A stretch of 20,004 nucleotides of DNA. Source: Candidatus Kerfeldbacteria bacterium. Its GTDB lineage: Bacteria; Patescibacteriota; Patescibacteriia; UBA9570. Each line of letters begins with the position of its first letter. Position 1 is the first letter of the stretch. The notes under the pieces were generated by a model. The model was given only the letters and a program-made list of their open reading frames with translations, did not search any database and was not told the origin of the DNA. Positions 14,503-20,004 of the stretch are shown piece by piece. The DNA lies in assembly GCA_016207285.1 (NCBI GenBank), contig JACQPW010000039.1:1-20004 (forward strand), read 5' to 3'. The translations under genes and the position numbers were made by a program.

Positions 14503-14838
14503 ATGAAGTTAGCGTATGGAACCGGAGATGCAATTGAGTTTGACCCCTCCGCTGGCGGTTTTGACAACCCCTTACAGAGTTATAGCCAGCTAGGCACGTC
14601 AGATCCGGCTACTATTGTGTTCACGTTAGTGAATACGGCGCTGATCTTTTTAGGCATGATCACCTTGGTTCTGATTATTGTCGCTGGGTTTATCTGGTTA
14701 ACTGCGGCTGGTGAAGAAGAGAAACTTAAGAAAGCCAAAGACATTATGAAGGGCGCTACGATGGGCTTGCTGATTGTGCTTGGTTCGTATGGATTAGCGC
14801 AATACTTATTTACTGCTATTCGCGTAGCAACACAATAA
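14503..14838 (+). CDS. T4SS-pilin-like small membrane protein, module 2
   Basis: Protein of 111 residues and first gene of the plus-strand pilin operon. ATG 14503 is chosen over GTG 14494 because the latter lies inside the -10 box. Unlike most members it has no signal peptide: the first 40 residues are polar, rich in Gly, Asp and Ser. Two helices follow (about 42-66 and 84-105). The signature is AGFIWLTAAGEEEKLKKAKD, and TSDPATIVFTLVN precedes helix 1 with the conserved Asp-Pro...Asn. The missing signal peptide means helix 1 itself must direct membrane insertion, so its N-terminus may follow another route than that of its neighbours. Confidence 0.78.
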   Translation: MKLAYGTGDAIEFDPSAGGFDNPLQSYSQLGTSDPATIVFTLVNTALIFLGMITLVLIIVAGFIWLTAAGEEEKLKKAKDIMKGATMGLLIVLGSYGLAQYLFTAIRVATQ

Positions 14839-14843
14839 TATCT

Positions 14844-15188
14844 ATGAACTTTTTTTACATTCTCGCCGCTTCTATCTCCATTAATCCTTTTGGTGGTGGT
14901 GAAACCTATGGTAACTTAGCCGATACCGGGTTGGGTGTAACAGATCCAGTGGTGGTGGCAGCACAGTTAGTGAACGTGTTCTTGCGCCTGTTAGGGGCCA
15001 TTACGGTGATGTTGATGTTATACGGCGGTTGGATTTGGATTTGGGCACGAGGTAACCAAGAAGAAATTACGCGCGCTAAGGATATTATCCGTGGTGCTAT
15101 CATTGGACTGCTGGTGATCTTGTCCTCGTTTGGGGTGACGCAGTTTGTGTTTTACTACCTAACGAAGATTACCAATGCGGTGGTCTAA
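14844..15188 (+). CDS. T4SS-pilin-like small membrane protein, module 3
   Basis: Protein of 114 residues. A very short hydrophobic start (MNFFYILAASI) may be a shortened signal sequence. A Gly-rich segment is followed by VTDPVVVAAQLVN and two helices (about 37-65 and 83-105). The loop signature is YGGWIWIWARGNQEEITRAKD. The gene begins 5 nt after the previous stop and its 3' end overlaps the next gene by 14 bp. No ribosome binding site is visible; translation is probably coupled to the preceding gene. Confidence 0.78.
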   Translation: MNFFYILAASISINPFGGGETYGNLADTGLGVTDPVVVAAQLVNVFLRLLGAITVMLMLYGGWIWIWARGNQEEITRAKDIIRGAIIGLLVILSSFGVTQFVFYYLTKITNAVV

Positions 15189-16098
15189 ATGGCTTCTCAT
15201 CGTTGCGTTCATTACAGCTGTTCCGTTTGGCGTCCAAGCGCAAACTAGTGGAGATGATATCATCGCTGGGGCAACAGGGGATGATCCAGCCACTACCACT
15301 AGTGGTCCATCTGATGGGGTCGATTTTGATATCGGTGACAATGTGTTTGGTAACCCAAACGATGGTGAGACGCTTTCTAAATACAATGTGGATCCAAAAG
15401 CGAAAACCTTTGACTCTCTTGGCAGTATCGAGCGTTTAACGTTTTTATCTGGGGGCAGTGACCCAGTGACGATTGCTATTAACATCATTAACCTTAGTCT
15501 TAGTTTCTTGTTATTGCTGTGTATTATCTTTATTTTGTACGCTGGTTTTAAGTGGTTTACGGCTCGTGACAACGAAGAAGAGGCTAAAAAAGCCAAGGAT
15601 ATTATTGTGGGGGCAGTAATTGGTTTGATCATTGTGCTCAGCTCAATGGGCATCGCCCAGCTGGTATTTAACAATACAGTTAGTCAGACCACTGTTCAAA
15701 CCAGTTGGTTGGATATGGTGGTTTCTCCGGCGTACGCAGACGAGGTGGAGCCTATCCCCCAAGCGCTTCCCTTTGATCCAGCTCAAGCTGATCCATCTAC
15801 CACGGGCCTAGGCAGGATTGTACTAGGCAGTATTGGCGTACTTGATTTAGGGTCAGCTGACCCGGTAACCATTGTGCTTGCAGTAGTCAACGGGCTACTG
15901 ACTTTGCTTGCTTTTGTATTTTTGATACTCTTACTCTACGCTGGCGTGTTGTGGGCTACGGCGCGCGGCAACGAAGAACAGATTACCAAGGCCAAAAGTA
16001 CACTCAAGCGGTCCGTCATCGGCTTGGTGATCATCTTGTCAGCCTATGGTATAACTTGGATAGTGAGTGCCTCAATTTATTACGCAACTATTGTATAA
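15175..16098 (+). CDS. Double pilin: two T4SS-pilin-like modules in one polypeptide (modules 4 and 5)
   Basis: Protein of 307 residues. A signal peptide (1-22, cut near VQA) and a polar Gly/Asp/Ser/Thr-rich stretch (24-90) precede the first module (about 92-170, with GSDPVTIAINIIN, YAGFKWFTARDNEEEAKKAKD and a second helix). After a linker comes the second module (about 226-305, with GSADPVTIVLAVVN, YAGVLWATARGNEEQITKAKS and a second helix). The linker contains VSPAYADE at 183-190, whose A-Y-A is a plausible signal-peptidase site just after a hydrophobic segment, so the product could be cut into two pilins. In the first module the signature Gly-Asn is Asp-Asn (RDNEEE). The frame is unbroken, so this is a true fusion and not a sequencing frameshift. 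The start overlaps the previous gene by 14 bp. Confidence 0.8.
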   Translation: MRWSKWLLIVAFITAVPFGVQAQTSGDDIIAGATGDDPATTTSGPSDGVDFDIGDNVFGNPNDGETLSKYNVDPKAKTFDSLGSIERLTFLSGGSDPVTIAINIINLSLSFLLLLCIIFILYAGFKWFTARDNEEEAKKAKDIIVGAVIGLIIVLSSMGIAQLVFNNTVSQTTVQTSWLDMVVSPAYADEVEPIPQALPFDPAQADPSTTGLGRIVLGSIGVLDLGSADPVTIVLAVVNGLLTLLAFVFLILLLYAGVLWATARGNEEQITKAKSTLKRSVIGLVIILSAYGITWIVSASIYYATIV

Positions 16099-16102
16099 TT
16101 CA

Positions 16103-16516
16103 ATGAAAAAAATCCAACGCTTTAGCTACACTATACTTGCCTCACTAGCGTTGTTGTTGCCATACTCAGCTTCGGCAACATTATTATTTGATCCCAAGTA
16201 TGGAGATCAGACCGGACTGATTAAAACCTCGGTTGATGATTCGTTGGCACTAGGTACGAACAGCCCAACTTTTGTGGCGCTTAACTTGATCAATGCCGCC
16301 TTATCCTTGTTAGCTGCAGTCTGTGTGGGGTTACTACTCTATGCCGGCTTTTTATGGGTGTGGGCACGTGGTAACCAAGAAGAGGTCACGAAGGCCAAAG
16401 ATATCATCCAAGGCACTATTATTGGTTTAGTGATTGTGTTGGCTGCCCTGGGCATTACTCAATTTGTCTTTACTACTGTGGCCGACATTACTGGCGCTAC
16501 AGTCACTACTAGTTAA
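16103..16516 (+). CDS. T4SS-pilin-like small membrane protein, module 6
   Basis: Protein of 137 residues. It has a clear signal peptide (MKKIQRFSYTILASLALLLP..., cut after SASA, residue 25). A short polar segment leads to TNSPTFVALNLIN, and two helices follow (about 56-82 and 100-122). The loop signature is YAGFLWVWARGNQEEVTKAKD. ATG 16103 is chosen because it starts the signal peptide; an in-frame ATG at 16067 lies inside the preceding gene. It begins 4 nt after the double-pilin stop. Confidence 0.8.
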   Translation: MKKIQRFSYTILASLALLLPYSASATLLFDPKYGDQTGLIKTSVDDSLALGTNSPTFVALNLINAALSLLAAVCVGLLLYAGFLWVWARGNQEEVTKAKDIIQGTIIGLVIVLAALGITQFVFTTVADITGATVTTS

Positions 16517-16532
16517 CTATCACCATATCCTT

Positions 16533-16925
16533 ATGAAACGACATGTCCTATCTCTCCTGTCTTCAGCCGTTACCCTGACCTTGCCCCTGGTCACTTTAGC
16601 TGATTATACTCCGCAGGCCGTGGTGTTTGATCCTAATAGTAACGTGGAGCGTAATAGTGGTTTAGGGAATGCTACTCCTGGAGATGTGGCTGCTGGTGTT
16701 ATCAACTGGGTGCTAGGTTTATTGTCGTTGATTGCGATTAGTTTGGTGATCTATGCTGGTTTTTTATGGTTGACCGCGCGTGGTAATGAGGAACAAGTGA
16801 CCAAAGCTAAAAACATTCTGGAGGGCGCCATTATTGGAGTGCTGATCATCTTGGCCTCGTATGGTGCTACCCAATATGTGTTCGAGAACCTAGTCAACGC
16901 TACTGTCAACGGACCAGAGGCATGA
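16533..16925 (+). CDS. T4SS-pilin-like small membrane protein, module 7
   Basis: Protein of 130 residues. A signal peptide (MKRHVLSLLSSAVTLTLPLV..., cut near TLA) is followed by a polar segment and two helices (about 52-75 and 93-115). The loop signature is YAGFLWLTARGNEEQVTKAKN, the closest to the array consensus, with ATPGDVAAGVIN before helix 1. ATG 16533 starts the signal peptide; the frame open to 16434 overlaps module 6 and has no support. It comes 16 nt after the previous stop and its TGA overlaps the next ATG (ATGA). Confidence 0.8.
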   Translation: MKRHVLSLLSSAVTLTLPLVTLADYTPQAVVFDPNSNVERNSGLGNATPGDVAAGVINWVLGLLSLIAISLVIYAGFLWLTARGNEEQVTKAKNILEGAIIGVLIILASYGATQYVFENLVNATVNGPEA

Positions 16926-17356
16926 AGCGAGTACTCACACAGATATTAGCTAGTTTTCTTACAGTAACTTTACTACTGCCGGGTCTAGCGTTGGCAGAAA
17001 CGACCGGTGCCACGGACACCTTGGGTGATGGCACGTATGTGAACAAAGGATTTGATTACTATGATGAGACCGTCCAAGACAACACCAGGTTGGGTGGGTA
17101 CGATAACGTGGCTACCGAAGGTCCGATTGTCACAGCCTCATTAGTGATCAACATATTACTTGGTTTGCTGGGTACGCTGGCTCTCTGCCTTACCGTGTAT
17201 GCCGCATTTCTTTGGATCATTGCCCGGGGCAACGAAGAAGATGTCACTAAAGCAAAAGATATTTTGATGGGTAGTGTGGTTGGGTTGTTGGTAGTACTTT
17301 CAACCTATACGTTCATGAACTACGTGTTCAGGAGCTTTGTCAATATTACAGATTAA
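16922..17356 (+). CDS. T4SS-pilin-like small membrane protein, module 8
   Basis: Protein of 144 residues and last gene of the plus-strand pilin operon. It has a signal peptide (cut after LALA, residue 25), then a longer polar region rich in Gly, Asp, Thr and Tyr (26-62). TEGPIVTASLVIN precedes helix 1, and two helices follow (about 64-93 and 112-135). The loop signature is YAAFLWIIARGNEEDVTKAKD, where the second Gly of the usual Gly-Gly or Ala-Gly is Ala. A four-base ATGA overlap couples it to module 7. An agagg just upstream of the ATG may be a ribosome binding site. It ends 10 nt before the 34-nt palindrome. Confidence 0.8.
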   Translation: MKRVLTQILASFLTVTLLLPGLALAETTGATDTLGDGTYVNKGFDYYDETVQDNTRLGGYDNVATEGPIVTASLVINILLGLLGTLALCLTVYAAFLWIIARGNEEDVTKAKDILMGSVVGLLVVLSTYTFMNYVFRSFVNITD

Positions 17357-17366
17357 AAATAAAACA

Positions 17367-17400
17367 AAAGTAGAGACATGCCATGGCATGTCTCTACTTT
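17367..17400. repeat. 34-nt perfect palindrome, probable bidirectional terminator
   Basis: aaagtagagacatgcca is followed directly by its exact reverse complement, 17 bp per arm with no spacer. It lies between the convergent module 8 (+) and module 9 (-) genes. On the minus strand it is followed by a T-rich tract (ttttgttttattttt), as expected for an intrinsic terminator of the gene that ends at 17406; on the plus strand the T-run is short. The word 'gtagagac....gtctctac' around a central ccatgg resembles a palindrome scattered through intergenic regions of many cyanobacterial, Chloroflexi and other genomes (recalled). Confidence 0.85.
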
Positions 17401-17405
17401 AGAAT

Positions 17406-17762
17406 TTAGACATTGGCGGCAGTGTTGAAGACACCAAAGATGAATTGCAGAACAGCGTAACTGGTCAAAATAACGGCCATGCCAATAACTGCCCACAGTA
17501 GGGTATCACGGCCTTTTTTGATGCGTTCTTCACTCCCGCCGGAAAAGATCATATGAAAACCACCCCAAATAAACATCAGTAGGGCACCGGCACCGACAAT
17601 ACCGAGTAAAGCTTGGATAATAATGGCAATGAATAGTACTGGTTCAGTCTGGGTGGAGCTACTGCCAAATGGAGCATCGAGCGATTCACTTTGCGCCCAG
17701 ACGATGGTTGGTAGCAACCAGGCAGTGGTGATGGAGAGCAATTGTTTGGGTGAGGGTAACAT
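17406..17762 (-). CDS. T4SS-pilin-like small membrane protein, module 9
   Basis: Protein of 118 residues. A signal peptide (1-23, cut after VWA) precedes a short polar segment and two helices (about 42-68 and 87-111). The loop signature is WGGFHMIFSGGSEERIKKGRD, a variant in which Ala-Arg-Gly-Asn is Ser-Gly-Gly-Ser. It shares this variant with the Cys-rich pilin upstream (IFSGG), so these two minus-strand genes form a separate subgroup from the plus-strand array. It has its own promoter with near-leaderless spacing, lying in the 32-nt gap after the Cys-rich pilin gene. Confidence 0.8.
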   Translation of the reverse strand: MLPSPKQLLSITTAWLLPTIVWAQSESLDAPFGSSSTQTEPVLFIAIIIQALLGIVGAGALLMFIWGGFHMIFSGGSEERIKKGRDTLLWAVIGMAVILTSYAVLQFIFGVFNTAANV

Positions 17763-17769
17763 AATGCTA

Positions 17770-17798
17770 AGTATACTTGATTACTGACTAGTTGTCAT
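17770..17798 (-). promoter_or_regulatory. Sigma-70-type promoter for pilin module 9, leaderless
   Basis: On the minus strand, ATGACA (-35, 17793-17798) and TATACT (-10, 17770-17775) are 17 bp apart, each one base from consensus. Exactly 7 nt separate the -10 from the ATG at 17762, so the mRNA should begin at the start codon. The -35 overlaps the stop codon of the preceding gene. Confidence 0.75.
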
Positions 17799-18628
17799 GG
17801 ACTTTTTGGTTTGGCACAGACCATGTCTTTAACGGCACAGGTTAGAGTGGTATTTTTATCGTACCGAGTGGGCGCGGCATCAACTGTAGCCGTAGCTGTG
17901 CAGACATAGCCTGCACCCTCAGGTTTACTAGCATATATTCTACAGCTGTCTGTACACACACACTGTTTTTTCTTTGTATCATTGGCAACAGTGATAGTGG
18001 CTGCATCTTCACCATCACAGGTAGAAGTGTCACCAGTCTTGTCGATGGCGCGGTAGCACTGACAGTTGGGATCTTTGTAAGTACCGCTACTGCATGAACC
18101 AGAGCCACAGGCTGCGCCGATGTTCAAACCTTTACAGGTCGTCGGGAGATCGGGGTAACAACCTGCAAAGCTCCACCACTCTTTGCTAAACGTTCCACTG
18201 GTAAAGACTTTACTGGTAGAATCACCGCCAGATAGCGAAGCTGTACGCACGATCACGTTCACCCCAAACCAGGCTACGAATACTAAACCCAACCCAGCTA
18301 CAGTACCGATAAGAATTTTTTTACCAGTCTCAACTCTACTCTCGACCCCGCCAGAAAAAATCCAGAACAGACCACCCAGGATGAACATGAGTAAGGCTAC
18401 CGCACTGACGGCTCCGGCAATAAGGTTAGCAGCATTGGTGAAGATTTTACTGACTTCGCAGATATCGCAGCCACCGGCTTTGGTTTGACAATCCAGTGGG
18501 ACAATCGTCAGCCAGCCACTAGGGACGCTACTGGTAGTGGTTTGGGCTTGCACATTAGCTACATTAGTGAACAAGATAACTCCCAAGGCTAGCCAGAGCG
18601 AGTAACCTAATGTGCGCAACTTATTCAT
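17795..18628 (-). CDS. T4SS-pilin-like protein with a C-terminal Cys-rich domain (module 10)
   Basis: Protein of 277 residues. A signal peptide (1-28, cut near VQA) is followed by a short segment with three Cys (47, 54, 57). A two-helix pilin module follows (about 64-128), with signature LGGLFWIFSGGVESRVETGKK. The C-terminal part (about 150-277) is secreted-looking and holds 13 Cys (157, 165, 174, 179, 189, 191, 204, 223, 225, 229, 243, 264, 271) plus many Gly, Ser and Thr. Sixteen Cys in all would permit eight disulfide bonds. I do not recognise the Cys-rich domain. By its size and position it could be a pilus tip or adhesin subunit (inference). Its ATG overlaps the stop of the solute-binding protein gene by 8 bp, so the two are translated as a pair. 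Confidence 0.75.
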   Translation of the reverse strand: MNKLRTLGYSLWLALGVILFTNVANVQAQTTTSSVPSGWLTIVPLDCQTKAGGCDICEVSKIFTNAANLIAGAVSAVALLMFILGGLFWIFSGGVESRVETGKKILIGTVAGLGLVFVAWFGVNVIVRTASLSGGDSTSKVFTSGTFSKEWWSFAGCYPDLPTTCKGLNIGAACGSGSCSSGTYKDPNCQCYRAIDKTGDTSTCDGEDAATITVANDTKKKQCVCTDSCRIYASKPEGAGYVCTATATVDAAPTRYDKNTTLTCAVKDMVCAKPKSP

Positions 18629-20003
18629 AGGTTAATTCTACCTTACTGGCCGTGTTTGTGACAGCGGTGGTGGTATCTAACCGACCTTCGTTAATGATAT
18701 CGACCATATCGGCAAAGGCGGCTTCGGCTTCGGCCGGTTTTTTTCCGGCATACCAACTTTGGGCGCTCAAGGCTTCGTTAGCGAACACGGCCAGGGTCAG
18801 GTCGTCACCAGTTTGTTGGTCGCTAATTAAGGTACGCAAGGCGGCTGGTTGTGGGTTGGCCGTTAAGATGGCAGTGACATTTTGTTCATTAGTGGTCAGG
18901 GCTTGCACAAAGGTCCAGGAAGCATCGGGGTGAGTGGAGTTAACCGATACGCTCTCTAACCAATAGTTAGCGACATTTACAGCCGCTTGAGGGTCAGACG
19001 AGACTTGCGGTACGGGAGCGATGTCAAAATCCAACTGGCCACCACGATCTTGAATGGTTTCTAGTTGGTAGTAGTAACCCAGAAAGTAGGCTACATTACC
19101 GGCCACAAAATCTTCGAGCGCGTCTGGTTTTTCAGCCGTCCAGCTGTACCACTCCACTGCCGGGTTGGCGAAACTGGTATAAAAGTTCACCGCATCAATG
19201 CCTGGGATGGTGTCATCACCGCGGGCGGCTGGCTGATCAAATGTCACGGAATCACCGACAGTCATGGTAGAGCCGTTTTGCATCATCAGCAGAGAGACGA
19301 TATCAAACATGCGTGGCACGTTGTCACTGGTACCAATGGCAGCACCGGATTGGATAATGTTATCGTTCACATCCACTAGGGTGAGCGCTGGTACTTGTTT
19401 AACAAAGTCATCCCAAGTGGTGGCTGGTAATGGGATGTTGGCTTGGTCGAGTAGATTTTTATTGTAGTACAACACCATCATATCTAAGCTGATTGGTAGA
19501 CCATAGACTTTAGCTAGCGATTTACCATCAGAGCCTGATTTGACTACATCATCATAGACTACCTGAGGAAACAAGGTACTAATTTGTTGCGGTACAATTC
19601 CCTTGATCACTTCATCCGCCACTACAGTTTGTTTTTGACCGAGTGATTTAGTGACAGTGACCGAGGTCATATCGAGGCTGGATGGAATTGGTGTGATGAG
19701 ATCTGTAAATGCCCCAAGGTGATTGTTGGGTACAGAAAAGATATCTGGTCCTTCACCTTGAGCCCAGGCCTCGATCAGTTTGTCTTCGTATTCTTCTGGA
19801 CGAAACTGGGTCAGCTCAATGCTGATGTACGGGTATTTTAGTTGGTAGGCATCAATCACCGGTTGGATATTGGCGGTATCGGTGTAGACTGTCCAATATT
19901 TGAGCGTAAAGGCAGCTGGTTGTGTACCGGAGCTGCGACAAATAGCGCCGCTAGTTAGCAGCATGATGCCCATCAAAACTAGACCAATACTAGAACGTTT
20001 CAT
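18621..20003 (-). CDS. Extracellular solute-binding protein (MalE-like, ABC sugar-binding family 1)
   Basis: Secreted binding protein of 460 residues. After a hydrophobic leader (1-21) comes a type 1 sugar-binding fold. It begins FTLKYWTVYTD, followed by YPYISIELTQFRPEEYEDKL and GPDIFSVPNNHLGAFTDLI at about 85-105. Later parts include PISLDMMVLYYNKNLLDQ and FVAGNVAYFLGYYY, all typical of MalE-like proteins that deliver sugars or peptides to an ABC permease. Cys22 after the leader could be a lipid anchor, but SGAIC lacks the usual small residue at -1, so this is uncertain. The ATG is the third-to-first base from the window edge; the promoter is outside. No permease or ATPase gene is next to it; the partner is a Cys-rich pilin gene, which overlaps it by 8 bp. 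Confidence 0.9.
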   Translation of the reverse strand: MKRSSIGLVLMGIMLLTSGAICRSSGTQPAAFTLKYWTVYTDTANIQPVIDAYQLKYPYISIELTQFRPEEYEDKLIEAWAQGEGPDIFSVPNNHLGAFTDLITPIPSSLDMTSVTVTKSLGQKQTVVADEVIKGIVPQQISTLFPQVVYDDVVKSGSDGKSLAKVYGLPISLDMMVLYYNKNLLDQANIPLPATTWDDFVKQVPALTLVDVNDNIIQSGAAIGTSDNVPRMFDIVSLLMMQNGSTMTVGDSVTFDQPAARGDDTIPGIDAVNFYTSFANPAVEWYSWTAEKPDALEDFVAGNVAYFLGYYYQLETIQDRGGQLDFDIAPVPQVSSDPQAAVNVANYWLESVSVNSTHPDASWTFVQALTTNEQNVTAILTANPQPAALRTLISDQQTGDDLTLAVFANEALSAQSWYAGKKPAEAEAAFADMVDIINEGRLDTTTAVTNTASKVELTYE

Positions 20004-20004
20004 G

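Larger units (their letters stand above)
13976..18628. other. Pilin-module array: nine genes, ten two-helix modules
   Basis: Every gene in this span carries the same unit: a segment usually with Pro and Asn before helix 1, a hydrophobic helix ending in (G/A)(G/A)F.W, a loop with (A/S).(G/D)(N/G/E)EE...(A/G)(K/R), and a second helix, mostly ending in a Tyr/Ala-Gln-Phe-type stretch. Three transcription blocks exist: one minus gene (13976-14374), a plus operon of six genes (14503-17356), and a minus block after the palindrome (17406-18628). Paralogues differ greatly in their N-terminal extracellular parts and little in the loop. No VirB4, VirB6 or VirD4 gene lies in the window, so any secretion machine must be encoded outside it. 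Confidence 0.8.

Noticed and set aside
15159..15674. 171-residue minus-strand open frame opposite the double pilin
   Set aside because: Antisense shadow of coding sequence whose frame shows conserved pilin motifs.
16094..16099. Perfect TATAAT before module 6
   Set aside because: It lies only 3 nt before the ATG, has no -35, and is explained by the end codons (Val-stop) of the preceding gene.
14503..17356. Reading the small two-helix genes as holins or a prophage cassette
   Set aside because: Signal peptides, the conserved charged loop and the lack of any phage gene fit pilin-type proteins better.
19932..19946. Lipoprotein signal (Cys22) on the solute-binding protein
   Set aside because: The residue before Cys is Ile and the -3 residue is Gly, outside the usual lipobox, so lipid attachment is not claimed.

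Overview
The window reads as a compact chromosomal segment of an uncultivated ultra-small bacterium, most likely a member of the Patescibacteria (Candidate Phyla Radiation, Parcubacteria side). This is inferred from three things. Many short TrbC/VirB2-like (T4SS_pilin type) genes sit in an array. The bacterial/archaeal-type bifunctional phosphoglucose/phosphomannose isomerase, the STT3-like GT-C proteins and the very tight packing (gene ends overlap by 1 to 17 bp) fit the group. Several promoters place the -10 box about 7 nt from the ATG, leaving almost no leader. TGA is used as a normal stop (for example in the ATGA overlap at 5256-5259), so genetic code 11 applies, not the Gracilibacteria code 25. 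No rRNA, tRNA, CRISPR array, transposase or phage gene was seen. No gene-free stretch exceeds 130 bases.

Layout. (1) 1-4311, housekeeping: a DUF721/DciA-like small protein (+), a class A penicillin-binding protein with a C-terminal Ig-like domain (-), and tyrosyl-tRNA synthetase (+). A palindromic intergenic repeat follows at the convergent end. (2) 4312-9869, one minus-strand operon read from yebC to galT: yebC, ruvC, a PKD-7TM membrane protein, an ATP-grasp/retropepsin fusion, a free-standing retropepsin-like protease and a GalT-like HIT-superfamily protein. The middle three are a variant of the known but uncharacterised cluster of a 7TM '7TM_transglut' protein, a RimK-related ATP-grasp ligase and an 'ATP-dependent zinc protease', thought to add and trim peptide tags. 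(3) 9918-13927 (+), sugar and envelope: bifunctional PGI/PMI followed by two tandem paralogous GT-C/STT3-like membrane proteins, ending at a strong bidirectional terminator. (4) 13976-18628, a pilin array: nine genes carrying ten copies of a two-helix VirB2/TrbC-like module, in three transcription blocks. One gene carries two modules and one carries a Cys-rich secreted domain. A 34-nt perfect palindrome separates the convergent blocks. (5) 18621-20003 (-), a secreted MalE-type solute-binding protein whose 3' end overlaps the Cys-rich pilin gene by 8 bp.

How the genes may work together (inference): the pilin array probably supplies several different subunits for a surface filament or secretion/uptake machine, and the solute-binding protein and Cys-rich pilin are its likely surface partners. 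The PGI/PMI and GT-C proteins supply sugar phosphates and transfer lipid-linked sugars outside the membrane. The PBP builds peptidoglycan. The ATP-grasp/retropepsin/7TM set is the least understood system here and, with the pilin array, the best candidate for new biology.
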